Source: Actinoplanes sp. KI2
Lineage (GTDB): Bacteria; Actinomycetota; Actinomycetes; Mycobacteriales; Micromonosporaceae
Length of the DNA: 64,000 nucleotides
NCBI RefSeq assembly: GCF_025630775.1
Contig: NZ_JAOSZE010000022.1
Coordinates: 62,001-126,000, forward strand
Direction: 5' to 3'
In this document: one piece after another, positions 29,509 through 38,150 of the stretch
How the letters are laid out: every line of letters starts with the position of its first letter
How positions within the stretch are numbered: position 1 is the stretch's first letter
The notes under the pieces: model-generated
What the model saw: only the letters and a program-made list of their open reading frames with translations
Database searches by the model: none
What the model was told of the DNA's origin: nothing
Made by a program: the position numbers and the translations under genes

Positions 29509-29522
29509 GCCTTAGGTCGGGC

Positions 29523-29541
29523 CGAGGCCGGCTTGGCCTCG
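29523..29541. terminator. Hairpin between convergent pmmB and GPP34 genes
   Basis: CGAGGCC (29523-29529) and GGCCTCG (29535-29541) form a 7-bp stem with loop GGCTT, without a T-tract. The left part of this sequence is repeated inside the end of the GPP34 gene 36 nt further on. Confidence 0.5.
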
Positions 29542-29554
29542 TCCGGGCCCGAGG

Positions 29555-30244
29555 TCAGGCCGAGGCCGGCTTGGGGGCGCCCAGCGCGGCCGAGATGGCC
29601 TTGCCGAGCGTGTAGACGACGAGGGCGACGGCCGGACGGACCACCGAGTCCTCGAGGTCGGCGGTGCCGGAGAAGCCGGCGCCGGTGGCGATCTGCTCGA
29701 GCCGCTGGTGCGCCCGGTCGGACTCCTCGGACGGCAGGCGCAGCGCCGGCTCCATCCGGCTGGCGACCAGCAGGGTGGCCAGCGCCGCGGTCCGCTCGTC
29801 GCACATGCTCTCGCCGGTCAGTGCCTCGGCCAGCCGCCGCCGGATCTCGGCCTCGTAGGCCGGGTCGGTGGTCGGGTAGCGGTGCACGTGGATGAACTCC
29901 AGCTGCGTCTCGTCGACGTCCTGCACCACGCCACGAGCGACGAGGTCTTCCAGCACGCGGGTGCGCAGCCGGTGACGCAGGCGCTGCACCCACTGGCTCG
30001 GCGTGTGCGGCTCATCCTCGGCCGCCTTCGCCAGCACCGAGTCGGCGATCGGCTCGCCGGTCGGGGTCGGATCGAGCACCTTCAGGTAGCCGTCGACGTA
30101 CGCGATTCGGCCCGCGAGCGCCAGGTCGACCAGCACGGCGGCGGACATCCCGAGGTCGAGCCCGATGCGTGAGCCGGTCGCCTTGCCGGTCTGGTCGTCA
30201 TAGGCGAGGAGGAGCAGTTCCTCGGCGAGCGGAATGGGGGTCAT
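29555..30244 (-). CDS. GPP34 (GOLPH3-like) phosphoprotein domain protein
   Basis: 229 residues from ATG 30244. The N-terminus PIPLAEELLLLAYDDQTGKA and the block AAVLVDLALAGRIAYVDGYLKVLD are typical of bacterial GPP34 proteins, homologues of the Golgi phosphatidylinositol-4-phosphate effector GOLPH3. The C-terminus has a hydrophobic helix (VVRPAVALVVYTLGKAIS). In bacteria the role is poorly known; membrane or lipid binding is inferred from the eukaryotic relatives. Convergent with pmmB. Confidence 0.88.
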   Translation of the reverse strand: MTPIPLAEELLLLAYDDQTGKATGSRIGLDLGMSAAVLVDLALAGRIAYVDGYLKVLDPTPTGEPIADSVLAKAAEDEPHTPSQWVQRLRHRLRTRVLEDLVARGVVQDVDETQLEFIHVHRYPTTDPAYEAEIRRRLAEALTGESMCDERTAALATLLVASRMEPALRLPSEESDRAHQRLEQIATGAGFSGTADLEDSVVRPAVALVVYTLGKAISAALGAPKPASA

Positions 30245-30337
30245 GGGACGCAACGATAGTGTCCCGAGTCACGCAAAACGATCGCCAGGTCGGGTCGAAA
30301 GCCCGGCCAGGTCGGACAGATTGGAAGGAGATCACCA

Positions 30338-30826
30338 TTGCGGGCAGTTCTGGCCACGCTCGGTTACCTGCTCTCGCCGGACCGGCAACGGGTGTTGATG
30401 ATCCGGCGGGACGCGCGGCCGGATGACATCCACTACGGCTACTACAACGGGCTCGGCGGCAAGCTCGAACCCGGCGAGGACGTGGTCACCGGGATGCGGC
30501 GAGAGATCCGCGAGGAGGCCGGGCTCGAGTGCAACGTGCTCGACTTCGCCGGCACGATCTCCTGGCCGGGCTTCGGCAAGGACGGCGCCAACTGGTTCGG
30601 CTTCCTGTTCCGCATCCCGCTCTGGACGGGCACGCCGCTGACCGCCAACGACGAGGGCAGTCTGCATTGGATGCCGGTCGCCGACGTGCTCGCCGGCACC
30701 CTGCCGATGTGGGAGTCGGACCGGCATTTCCTGCCGCTGGTGTTCGCCGACGCACCCCGGGTGTTCCACGGGGTCATGCCGTTCGCCGACGGCAAGGCCG
30801 TCAGCTGGTCGTACACGAGCGCCTAG
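30338..30826 (+). CDS. NUDIX hydrolase, 8-oxo-dGTPase (MTH1) like
   Basis: 162 residues, TTG start at 30338 preceded by AAGGAGATCACCA. A complete Nudix box reads GGKLEPGEDVVTGMRREIREEAG. The flanking YNGLGGKLEPGE and the W-rich stretch ISWPGFGKDGANWFGFLF resemble MTH1-type enzymes that clean oxidised purine nucleotides. It overlaps the convergent upp by 4 bp. Placement among nucleotide salvage genes fits, though Nudix substrates are hard to predict. Confidence 0.88.
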   Translation: MRAVLATLGYLLSPDRQRVLMIRRDARPDDIHYGYYNGLGGKLEPGEDVVTGMRREIREEAGLECNVLDFAGTISWPGFGKDGANWFGFLFRIPLWTGTPLTANDEGSLHWMPVADVLAGTLPMWESDRHFLPLVFADAPRVFHGVMPFADGKAVSWSYTSA

Positions 30827-31455
30827 AAGCGGCGCATCCCGCCGAACTGACGGTCGCCCGCGTCACCCAGGCCGGGCACGATGTACGCCTTCTCGTTGAG
30901 GCCCTGGTCGATCGCGGCGGTCACCAGCCGCAGCGGCAGGCCCGACTCACGCAGCCGCTGGATGCCCTCGGGCGCGGCCAGCACGCAGCAGATGATGACG
31001 TCGGTGCAGCCGCGCTCGACCAGCAGCCGGCAGCAGTGCAGCAGCGAGCCGCCGGTGGCCAGCATCGGGTCGAGCACCAGCACCGGCTGGCCGGCGAGGT
31101 CGCCGGGCAGCGACTCCATGTACGCCCGCGGCTCGAAGGTGAGCTCGTCGCGGGCCAGGCCGACGAAGCCCATCGACGACTCCGGGAGCAGGGCCAGGGC
31201 CGAGTCGGCCATGCCGAGGCCGGCCCGGAGCACCGGGACGATCAGCGGCGGGTTGGCCAGCCGGGTGCCCTGGGTCGGCGCCACCGGAGTGGTGATCGGG
31301 TACTGCTCGACGTCGAACGTGCGGGCAGCCTCGTACACGACCATCGTGGTGAGCTCGTGCAGAGAGGCACGGAAGACGCCCGAGTCGGTCTCCGCGTTGC
31401 GCATCGCGGTGAGCCGGGTCTGGGCCAGCGGGTGATCTACGACGAGTACGTCCAC
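30823..31455 (-). CDS. upp: Uracil phosphoribosyltransferase
   Basis: 210 residues. N-terminal VLVVDHPLAQTRLTAMRN, the PRPP loop VLDPMLATGGSLLHC, and the uracil-binding C-terminus AYIVPGLGDAGDRQFGG match Upp end to end. It converts uracil and PRPP to UMP. It is divergent from deoC across 59 bp, and both genes look leaderless, with TAGGTT 6 nt from the upp GTG and TAGAAT 7 nt from the deoC ATG. Confidence 0.97.
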   Translation of the reverse strand: MDVLVVDHPLAQTRLTAMRNAETDSGVFRASLHELTTMVVYEAARTFDVEQYPITTPVAPTQGTRLANPPLIVPVLRAGLGMADSALALLPESSMGFVGLARDELTFEPRAYMESLPGDLAGQPVLVLDPMLATGGSLLHCCRLLVERGCTDVIICCVLAAPEGIQRLRESGLPLRLVTAAIDQGLNEKAYIVPGLGDAGDRQFGGMRRF

Positions 31456-31467
31456 GGCGACAACCTA
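31453..31467 (-). promoter_or_regulatory. Leaderless -10 box for upp
   Basis: TAGGTT (31467-31462, minus strand), 6 nt, GTG 31455. Confidence 0.5.
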
Positions 31468-31501
31468 CCGGTCCGTCAAGATCAAATGTTAACGCCCCGC
31501 G

Positions 31502-31517
31502 TAGAATCCCTTTCATG
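31502..31517 (+). promoter_or_regulatory. Leaderless -10 box for deoC
   Basis: TAGAAT (31502-31507), 7 nt, ATG 31515. This is one of the strongest -10 matches in the window. Confidence 0.55.
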
Positions 31518-32441
31518 ACTGCGACAGCGACGTCGACCAGCACCCTGCGGGCCCTCCTGCACGGGCTTCCCGGGGTCGACAAGGTGGGCGTCGAGGCCCG
31601 GGCGGCCGCGCTGGGCACCCGATCGGTGAAGACGACGGCGAAGGCCAAGGCGATCGACCTGGCGATCCGGATGGTCGATCTGACCACCCTCGAGGGCGCC
31701 GACACCCCGGGCAAGGTCCGCGCCCTCTCCGCCAAGGCGATCCGGCCCGACCCGGCCGATCCGAGCTGCCCGTCGGTCGCCGCGGTCTGCGTCTACCCCG
31801 CGATGGTCCCGACCGCCGCGGCGGTGCTCGCCGGCAGCGGGGTGCACCTGGCCAGCGTGGCCACGGCGTTCCCGTCCGGGCAGGCGCCGCTCGACGTGAA
31901 GCTGGCCGACACCCGCGACGCGGTGGCCGCCGGCGCCGACGAGATCGACATGGTGATCAGCCGGGGCGCGTTCCTGGCCGGCGACTACGCCAAGGTGTTC
32001 GACGAGATCGTGGCGGTCAAGGAGGCGTCCGGCACCGCCCACCTCAAGGTCATCCTGGAGACCGGCGAGCTCGGCACGTACGACAACGTCCGCCGCGCCT
32101 CCTGGCTCGCGATGCTGGCCGGCGCCGACTTCATCAAGACCTCCACCGGCAAGGTTCCGGTCGCGGCGACCCTCCCGGTCACGCTGATCATGCTGGAGGC
32201 GGTGCGCGACTTCCGCGCCGAGCACGGGCGCCAGGTGGGCGTCAAACCGGCCGGCGGCATCCGTACGACGAAGGACGCCATCAAGTATCTGGTGCTGATC
32301 AACGAGACGGTCGGCGACGACTGGCTCGATCCGGACTGGTTCCGCTTCGGCGCCTCCTCGCTGCTCAACGACCTGCTCATGCAGCGCACCAAGCTCACCA
32401 CCGGCCACTACGCCGGTCCGGACTACTTCACGCTGGACTGA
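31515..32441 (+). CDS. deoC: Deoxyribose-phosphate aldolase
   Basis: 308 residues, longer than the roughly 220-260 typical of short DeoC forms, as is usual in actinobacteria. Motifs: RMVDLTTLEG, AVCVYPAMV, EIDMVISRGAFLAGDY, LKVILETGELGTYDN and the Schiff-base Lys208 in DFIKTSTGKV, then VGVKPAGGIRT. It splits 2-deoxyribose-5-phosphate into acetaldehyde and glyceraldehyde-3-phosphate. The aldehyde dehydrogenase gene 8 nt downstream is a natural sink for the acetaldehyde. Confidence 0.96.
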   Translation: MTATATSTSTLRALLHGLPGVDKVGVEARAAALGTRSVKTTAKAKAIDLAIRMVDLTTLEGADTPGKVRALSAKAIRPDPADPSCPSVAAVCVYPAMVPTAAAVLAGSGVHLASVATAFPSGQAPLDVKLADTRDAVAAGADEIDMVISRGAFLAGDYAKVFDEIVAVKEASGTAHLKVILETGELGTYDNVRRASWLAMLAGADFIKTSTGKVPVAATLPVTLIMLEAVRDFRAEHGRQVGVKPAGGIRTTKDAIKYLVLINETVGDDWLDPDWFRFGASSLLNDLLMQRTKLTTGHYAGPDYFTLD

Positions 32442-32449
32442 GGCCACAC

Positions 32450-33868
32450 ATGTTCGACTACGCCCCGGCACCCGAATCCCGCTCGATCGTCTCCATCGAT
32501 TCCACCTACGGCCTCTTCATCGACGGCGAGTTCTCCGACGGCAAGGGCACCTTCAAGACGGTGAGCCCGGCCAGCGAGGAGGTCCTCGCCGAGGTCGCCA
32601 TGGCCGCCCCGGAGGACGTCGACCGGGCCGTCGCGGCCGCCCGCCGCGCCTTCGGCCCGTGGTCGGCGCTGCCCGGCGCCGAGCGCGCGAAGTACCTGTT
32701 CCGGATCGCCCGGATCATCCAGGAGCGCTCCCGCGAGCTGGCGGTCCTCGAGTCGCTGGACAACGGCAAGCCGATCAAGGAGTCGCGCGACGTCGACCTG
32801 CCACTGGTCGCCGCACACTTCTTCTACTACGCGGGCTGGGCCGACAAGCTGGCGTATGCAGGCTTCGGTCCGGACCCCAGGCCGCTGGGCGTGGCCGGCC
32901 AGGTCATCCCGTGGAACTTCCCGCTGCTCATGCTCGCCTGGAAGATCGCGCCGGCGCTCGCCGCGGGTAACACGGTCGTGCTCAAGCCGGCCGAGACCAC
33001 CCCGCTCTCGGCGCTGTTCTTCGCCGACGTGTGCCGCCAGGCCGACCTTCCGCCGGGCGTCGTCAACATCATCACCGGCGCCGGCGACACCGGCCGTTAC
33101 CTGGTCGAGCACCCGGACGTCGACAAGGTCGCCTTCACCGGCTCGACCGAGGTGGGCCGGCAGATCGCCCGCTCGGTGTCCGGCACCGGCAAGCGGCTCA
33201 CCCTCGAGCTGGGCGGCAAGGCGGCGAACATCGTCTTCGACGACGCGCCGATCGACCAGGCGGTCGAGGGCATCGTCAACGGCATCTTCTTCAACCAGGG
33301 GCACGTCTGCTGCGCCGGCTCCCGGCTGCTGGTGCAGGAGTCGATCGCCGACGAGCTGCTGGCCTCGCTCAAGCGGCGGATGGCCACCCTGCGGGTGGGC
33401 GACCCGCTGGACAAGAACACCGACATCGGCGCGATCAACTCGGCGGCCCAGCTCGCCAAGATTACCGAGTTGTCGGAGATCGGGAGCTCGGAGGGCGCCG
33501 AGCGCTGGTCGCCGCCGTGCGAGCTGCCGGACCGCGGCTTCTGGTTCGCCCCGACGATCTTCACGGGCGTGACCCAGGCGCACCGGATCGCCCGGGAGGA
33601 GATCTTCGGACCGGTGCTCTCGGTGCTGACCTTCCGCACCCCCGACGAGGCGATCGAAAAGGCCAACAACACGCCGTACGGGCTGTCGGCCGGCGTCTGG
33701 ACCGAGAAGGGCTCGCGGATCCTGGCCGTGGCCGACAAGCTGCGGGCCGGCGTGGTCTGGGCCAACACGTTCAACAAGTTCGACCCGACGTCACCGTTCG
33801 GCGGTTACAAGGAATCCGGTTACGGCCGCGAGGGTGGCCGGCACGGCCTGGAGGCGTACCTTGCCTAA
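32450..33868 (+). CDS. NAD(P)-dependent aldehyde dehydrogenase
   Basis: 472 residues with all ALDH landmarks: PWNFPLLMLAWKIAPALAAGNTVVLKPAE (cofactor site), VAFTGSTEVGRQI, general base Glu in LELGGKAANIVFDD, catalytic Cys in NQGHVCCAGSRL, and EIFGPVLSV near the C-terminus. It lies 8 nt downstream of deoC and overlaps the next ALDH-like gene by 8 nt, so the three form an operon. The context points to oxidation of acetaldehyde made by DeoC. Confidence 0.93.
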   Translation: MFDYAPAPESRSIVSIDSTYGLFIDGEFSDGKGTFKTVSPASEEVLAEVAMAAPEDVDRAVAAARRAFGPWSALPGAERAKYLFRIARIIQERSRELAVLESLDNGKPIKESRDVDLPLVAAHFFYYAGWADKLAYAGFGPDPRPLGVAGQVIPWNFPLLMLAWKIAPALAAGNTVVLKPAETTPLSALFFADVCRQADLPPGVVNIITGAGDTGRYLVEHPDVDKVAFTGSTEVGRQIARSVSGTGKRLTLELGGKAANIVFDDAPIDQAVEGIVNGIFFNQGHVCCAGSRLLVQESIADELLASLKRRMATLRVGDPLDKNTDIGAINSAAQLAKITELSEIGSSEGAERWSPPCELPDRGFWFAPTIFTGVTQAHRIAREEIFGPVLSVLTFRTPDEAIEKANNTPYGLSAGVWTEKGSRILAVADKLRAGVVWANTFNKFDPTSPFGGYKESGYGREGGRHGLEAYLA

Positions 33869-34796
33869 GTCAGCACCCACCACCTCGCCGGCGGCGAAGA
33901 AGGCGGCGAAAGCCGCGGCCTCCGCCAAGCCCGCGGCCGCCGCCAAGCCCACGGCCGCCGCCAAGCCCACGCCGGCCGCCGAGCCCGCACCCGGCCGGCT
34001 TTCCGTGCGCAAGACCTACAAGCTGTACGTCGGCGGGGCCTTCCCGCGCAGCGAGTCAGGACGGACCTATCTCGTGGACGGCGACAACGTGGCCCTCGCC
34101 TCCCGCAAGGACGCGCGCGACGCGGTCGTCGCGGCCCGCAAGGCCCAGCCCAAGTGGGCCGGCGCCACCGCGTACAACCGCGGCCAGGTCGTCTACCGGA
34201 TCGCCGAGATGATCGAGGCCCGGCGCGCCGAGTTCGCCGCCCTCGGCGTCCCGGCCGCCGAGGTGGACGCCGCGATCGACCGCCTGATCTGGTACGCGGG
34301 CTGGGCCGACAAGATCGCCCAGGTGGCCGGGAACGCCAACCCGGTGGCCGGCCCGTTCTTCAACATCTCGGCGCCCGAGCCGACCGGGGTGGTCGCCGTG
34401 GTCGCCCCGGCCTCGCTGCTCGGCCTGGTCAGCGTGGTGGCCCCGGCCGTCGTCACCGGTAACACCGTGGTCGTGCTGGCGGCCGGCCCGCAGGTGGCGA
34501 TCACCCTGGCCGAGGTGCTCGCCACCTCGGACGTACCCGGTGGGGTGGTCAACATCCTCACCGGGCGCGCCGCCGAGACCGCGCCCTGGCTCGCCTCGCA
34601 CGACGACGTCAACGCGCTCGACCTGACCGGCGTGGCCGACCCGGAGCTGGCCGCCGACCTGGAACGGGCCGCCTCCGGCACGCTCAAGCGGGTGCTGCGC
34701 CCGCGCGGCGAGGTCGACTTCACCGCCGACCCGGGACTGCGTCCGATGACCGCTCTGCTGGAGACCAAGACGGTCTGGCACCCGAAGGGCTATTGA
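33861..34796 (+). CDS. Truncated aldehyde dehydrogenase-like protein with H1-like tail (likely pseudoenzyme)
   Basis: 311 residues from TTG 33861, overlapping the upstream ALDH stop by 8 nt. About 45 N-terminal residues are almost only Ala, Lys and Pro (KKAAKAAASAKPAAAAKPT), like a histone-H1 tail. The remainder follows the ALDH cofactor domain (LYVGGAFPRSESGRTY, WYAGWADKIAQVAG, GVVAVVAPASLLGLVS, GNTVVVL, GVVNILTGRA). It stops soon after the position of the general base, which reads LKRVLRP instead of LELGGK. The catalytic Cys domain is missing. I infer a NAD-binding partner or scaffold for the active ALDH. Confidence 0.82.
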   Translation: MPKSAPTTSPAAKKAAKAAASAKPAAAAKPTAAAKPTPAAEPAPGRLSVRKTYKLYVGGAFPRSESGRTYLVDGDNVALASRKDARDAVVAARKAQPKWAGATAYNRGQVVYRIAEMIEARRAEFAALGVPAAEVDAAIDRLIWYAGWADKIAQVAGNANPVAGPFFNISAPEPTGVVAVVAPASLLGLVSVVAPAVVTGNTVVVLAAGPQVAITLAEVLATSDVPGGVVNILTGRAAETAPWLASHDDVNALDLTGVADPELAADLERAASGTLKRVLRPRGEVDFTADPGLRPMTALLETKTVWHPKGY

Positions 34797-34804
34797 CCCA
34801 CTTT

Positions 34805-34816
34805 TATCGGCCGATA
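34805..34816. promoter_or_regulatory. 12-bp perfect palindrome TATCGGCCGATA
   Basis: TATCGGCCGATA lies 8 nt after the ALDH-like stop and about 100 nt before the next gene. It is a candidate regulator site; no weight beyond the symmetry. Confidence 0.3.
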
Positions 34817-34915
34817 CCGAAGTAGGGGGATGGTCGGCGCGCACTCAGGCACGCCCACTAGGGTGTGTCGGCAGAATCACCGTCCAACCGTGCGCAAGTC
34901 ATCCCGGAGGTCACC

Positions 34916-35779
34916 GTGGCCAGCCAGTCCGACGAGTCCGAGGCGTCGACGCCGGTGGACGACAAGTCCGGTCTCTCCGGACAGGAGCTCTGGGACGACG
35001 TCCGGATCGAACCGGTGGAGATCGCCCTCCCGGCCGGCGTCGGACTGACCCTGCGCGCCTTCCGGATGTCCTCCGAGCTGACCCCGACCGAGACCGCGGT
35101 GGAGGACGACGACCCGTTCGACGCCCGCAAGGGCGCCGGCTCCCGCGATGACGAGGAAGAGGTCATCGTCGACGAGGAGTTCCAGGCGCTGCTCGCCGAG
35201 GGCGAGGACGACCCGGATGCGGCGCAGGCGGAGGAGCCCGATCCGGCCGAGTTCGAGGACGAGACGGACGAGGCCGAGGAGCAGGAGGCCGATGAGGAGG
35301 TGCCCATGTTCCTGAGCCACAAGGGCCGCCTGCTCGCCTTCAAGAGCCCCGAATCGCTGGTCTCCTTCATTCGTTCGGGTGCTCCGCACGACCTCGCACA
35401 ACTTGACAGCTGGGCGACCCTCGCCGAGCGGGTACAGTCGACCGACATCGACCCGTCGCCGGACGACCGTTACGAGCTAGACCTCGTGGTGGAAAACCTG
35501 CGCGGCGGGCACGACACGTGGGATCTGCCGTTGCTCATCGCGGCCGGCGAGGTCGCCCGCGATCTGGGGTATGGTCTTCGGCTCAAGCCGGTGATCCTGG
35601 CCCTGTCGCCCGGCTCGCCGCTCGATGATCTCGACGAGGCCCTCCGGTCCGCGGAAAGCGGCGGGATGGGTGGATTCTTCGGCCGCCGCCGGCTGAAGAA
35701 AATCGGGGCACAACAGGCAAGTCTCGGGTGGCGCTCGGTAATCGGCAAGATCTCTGCCGCTGTGGACTGGCGCGACTGA
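34916..35779 (+). CDS. Acidic conserved protein of unknown function
   Basis: 287 residues from GTG 34916, set by CGGAGG 5 nt upstream. The N-terminal segment ELWDDVRIEPVEIALPAGVGLTLRAFR is followed by a very acidic low-complexity region (about 70-140, EEPDPAEFEDETDEAEEQEADEE). A structured C-terminal part begins VPMFLSHKGRLLAFKSPESLVSFI and ends GRRRLKKIGAQQASLGWRSVIGKISAAVDWRD. No catalytic motif. I do not recognise a function. Confidence 0.8.
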   Translation: MASQSDESEASTPVDDKSGLSGQELWDDVRIEPVEIALPAGVGLTLRAFRMSSELTPTETAVEDDDPFDARKGAGSRDDEEEVIVDEEFQALLAEGEDDPDAAQAEEPDPAEFEDETDEAEEQEADEEVPMFLSHKGRLLAFKSPESLVSFIRSGAPHDLAQLDSWATLAERVQSTDIDPSPDDRYELDLVVENLRGGHDTWDLPLLIAAGEVARDLGYGLRLKPVILALSPGSPLDDLDEALRSAESGGMGGFFGRRRLKKIGAQQASLGWRSVIGKISAAVDWRD

Positions 35780-35846
35780 CCCCTAACCAGGGACCATCAG
35801 TGCTTGGCCTTGGACAGCATCCCATCCCGGGGAGGAGGACGACGCC

Positions 35847-38102
35847 GTGGCGCTCGTGCGCGTGTACTGCGGTCTCGCGTCGGCTGATGATTCGGTGCGT
35901 GCGGCCCCAACCGCGCAGCTGACCATTGCCGTGGTTGATGACGCAGGCCGGCTGCTCGGCGTCCACGAGATCAGCGACGACCCCGGCGGGTACGCCGAGC
36001 TGGGCATGCTGCTCGTGGAACGGACGAGTGGGTTCACCGACGCCGCGGTGGCCGCCGACAGCGACGACCACCTGGTCACGTCCCTGCTCATCGCGGCGGG
36101 CCGGCCGCTGGTCGTCACCGACGACGACGCCACCGACGACTTCGCCGAGCGCTTCGCCGACGACGACTCGATCGAGGAGATGCAGGCCCCGCCGGCCGCC
36201 CGCCGGGCCGTGGGCCTGGCCCGGGCGCTGCAGGCCGGCGCGATCGCCGCGGTCACCCAGGCCACCCCGCGGGAGCTGGTCAGCTACAAGCCGGTCCTGG
36301 CCGCCCACGTGGCCCTGCTGACCGGTCGGAGCGCGGCCGCCGGCGCGCTGCGGGAGGTGCTTCGCGAGCTCTACCCGGCCGCCCTCCGGGCGTATCCCGA
36401 CCCCGCCCACGCACTCGCCCTGGCCGTGCTCGACGCGCTGCCCGAGCCGGGCCGGCTCACCTCGCAGGGCGCCGAGCCGCAGCAGGTGGCCGAGCAGGTC
36501 GCGGTCGAGCTGATCCGGGCCGGCGCCGGCACCGACGACGAGATCATCTCGGCGGTCACCGCGCTGCAGGTCGCGATCAGTGAGTCACCCCGCCGCGGCG
36601 GGGTCAACAAGTCGCTCGCCCCGGCCGCCGCCGAGACGGTTCGCCAGGCGATCGCCGCGGTCCGTGCCTGCGACGCCGCCTGCGCCTCGCTGATCGGCAC
36701 GATCGCCGCGCGCAGCGTCCCGGCCACCCGCCGGGCCGATCCGGCTGCCGCCGCGGCGCGGTCCGGGCCGGCGGCCGCCGCCGGTCGGCGCAGCCGCCGC
36801 GAGCCGACCAGCACCGGCGTCGGCGCCATCCCGCAGCCGATGAACGCTCCGCCCGTGGCGCCCGACCCGGTGGCTCCGCCGCCGCTCGCGCCGCGCCCGG
36901 TCGCGCCGCCGCCCGCGGCGCCCGCCGCCGCGACGGTGTTCCCGAACCGCTCGCCGATCCCCAGCAACCGCCCGGTCTCGGTGCCTCCGCCTCCACCCGG
37001 CATGACGCCGATCACGCCCGGCTCGCGGCCGTCCCCGGCCGCCGCGCCGTCGTCGCCGGCCGCCTCGCGGCCGCCGGCCATGCCGCCGTCATCGCTGCCT
37101 GCCGCGTCGCTGCCGGGGGGCTCGTTCCCGCCGGCCTCGGTGTCGCCGGCCGATAGCGGGCAGCCGTTCCGGGCCACCCTCACCAACGCGGCGATCAACA
37201 GCGCCCGTGCCGAGCGGCAGCGCACGGTCGTCCCGCCGCGGCCCAGCCGCGCGCCGTCGAGCCCCGCGCCCGGCAGCGCCACCGACTACTCGCTGCCGAT
37301 GCCGACCCAGCGGCCCGAGCCGACCGAGCCGGGTTCCCGGGCGAACTGGCCGCTCATCAACCCGGGCGGCGACGAGGCGGCCTCGCCGGCCGCGTCGATC
37401 AGCGCGCCGCCGACCAGCACCGGCCGGGTCAAGCCGCCGTGGCAGGACATGCCCAAGGAGCCGCCGGCCCTGCGCCTGGTCGAGCCCCAGCTGAGCGGTG
37501 GCCTGGATGCGACGTTGACCGGCGGCCTGCCGCCGATCAACGAGCCGCCGTCGCTGCGAGTGGTCGACGGCGAGCGTAGCCGGATCTCCGGCCGCCGCGG
37601 CGGTTCGGCGCCGAGCACGACGAGCACCAAGCTCACCGCGCTCGACCGCAGCACCACGCCGCCGGTCGCGGCCGACGGCAACGACACCGACCTGCTGATC
37701 TTCGCGGCGGCTCGGTCGGCCTGGTTCACCGGGCACAGCGACACCTCGGCCGATCTCGACTGGGCCAACCCGAACGACAGCGGGTGGCGCGCGGCTCAGC
37801 GGGCGGCCACGCCGGAGATCGCGGCCGAGACCTCGGCCGGCCTGCCCAAGCGGGTTCCCCAGGCCAACCTGGTGCCGGGCTCCCCGCTGCGCGACGAGCG
37901 CCCGCTGCGCATCGTGCGCGACGCGGCGAGCATCGCGGCACACACCACCGGCTACTTCCGGGGCTGGCGCCGCGGCCAGGAGATCGGCGGGTTCGCGATG
38001 GGTGGCCGTCCGGGCCGCGAGTCGGCCGGTGGGTGGGACTTCACCCGCGACCGCGAGGGCGCCGACGACTACCGGAACAACGCAAACTACAGCTCCCGAT
38101 AG
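35847..38102 (+). CDS. Large protein with possible IS110-like N-terminal domain and conservon-type C-terminal tail
   Basis: 751 residues, GTG start after GGGAGGAGG. Residues 1-210 (VRVYCGLASADDSV ... AVVDDAGRLLGVHEI ... KPVLAAHVALLTGRSAAAGALREVL) loosely recall IS110-type DEDD transposase N-termini, but no inverted repeats or partner orf are present. Residues 310-600 are Pro/Ala/Ser-rich. The last 120 residues hold AWFTGH, GWRAAQRAA, TSAGLPKRVPQANLVPG and YFRGWRRGQE. The same blocks in the same order end the sensor kinase CvnA at 41317-45015. I infer a domesticated or convergent protein working with the conservon; the transposase link is weak. Confidence 0.7.
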   Translation: MALVRVYCGLASADDSVRAAPTAQLTIAVVDDAGRLLGVHEISDDPGGYAELGMLLVERTSGFTDAAVAADSDDHLVTSLLIAAGRPLVVTDDDATDDFAERFADDDSIEEMQAPPAARRAVGLARALQAGAIAAVTQATPRELVSYKPVLAAHVALLTGRSAAAGALREVLRELYPAALRAYPDPAHALALAVLDALPEPGRLTSQGAEPQQVAEQVAVELIRAGAGTDDEIISAVTALQVAISESPRRGGVNKSLAPAAAETVRQAIAAVRACDAACASLIGTIAARSVPATRRADPAAAAARSGPAAAAGRRSRREPTSTGVGAIPQPMNAPPVAPDPVAPPPLAPRPVAPPPAAPAAATVFPNRSPIPSNRPVSVPPPPPGMTPITPGSRPSPAAAPSSPAASRPPAMPPSSLPAASLPGGSFPPASVSPADSGQPFRATLTNAAINSARAERQRTVVPPRPSRAPSSPAPGSATDYSLPMPTQRPEPTEPGSRANWPLINPGGDEAASPAASISAPPTSTGRVKPPWQDMPKEPPALRLVEPQLSGGLDATLTGGLPPINEPPSLRVVDGERSRISGRRGGSAPSTTSTKLTALDRSTTPPVAADGNDTDLLIFAAARSAWFTGHSDTSADLDWANPNDSGWRAAQRAATPEIAAETSAGLPKRVPQANLVPGSPLRDERPLRIVRDAASIAAHTTGYFRGWRRGQEIGGFAMGGRPGRESAGGWDFTRDREGADDYRNNANYSSR

Positions 38103-38114
38103 TTCTTCGAACAG

Positions 38115-38144
38115 GTGGCCGCGACCCGGACGGGTCGCGGCCAC
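38115..38144. terminator. Strong hairpin terminator
   Basis: GTGGCCGCGACCC (38115-38127) pairs with GGGTCGCGGCCAC (38132-38144): 13 perfect base pairs, loop GGAC, then TTT. It ends the 35847 transcript and faces the convergent PCD-VOC gene. Confidence 0.85.
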
Positions 38145-38150
38145 TTTCGC

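Noticed and set aside
31482..32471. Long open frame antisense to deoC (about 330 codons)
   Set aside because: Composition (His/Arg/Gly/Val-rich) is that of a GC-rich shadow frame; DeoC on the plus strand is complete with all motifs.
35847..36500. Active IS110-family insertion sequence
   Set aside because: No terminal repeats, no second catalytic (Tnp_20) domain, and a long fused linker and tail; at most a domesticated relic.
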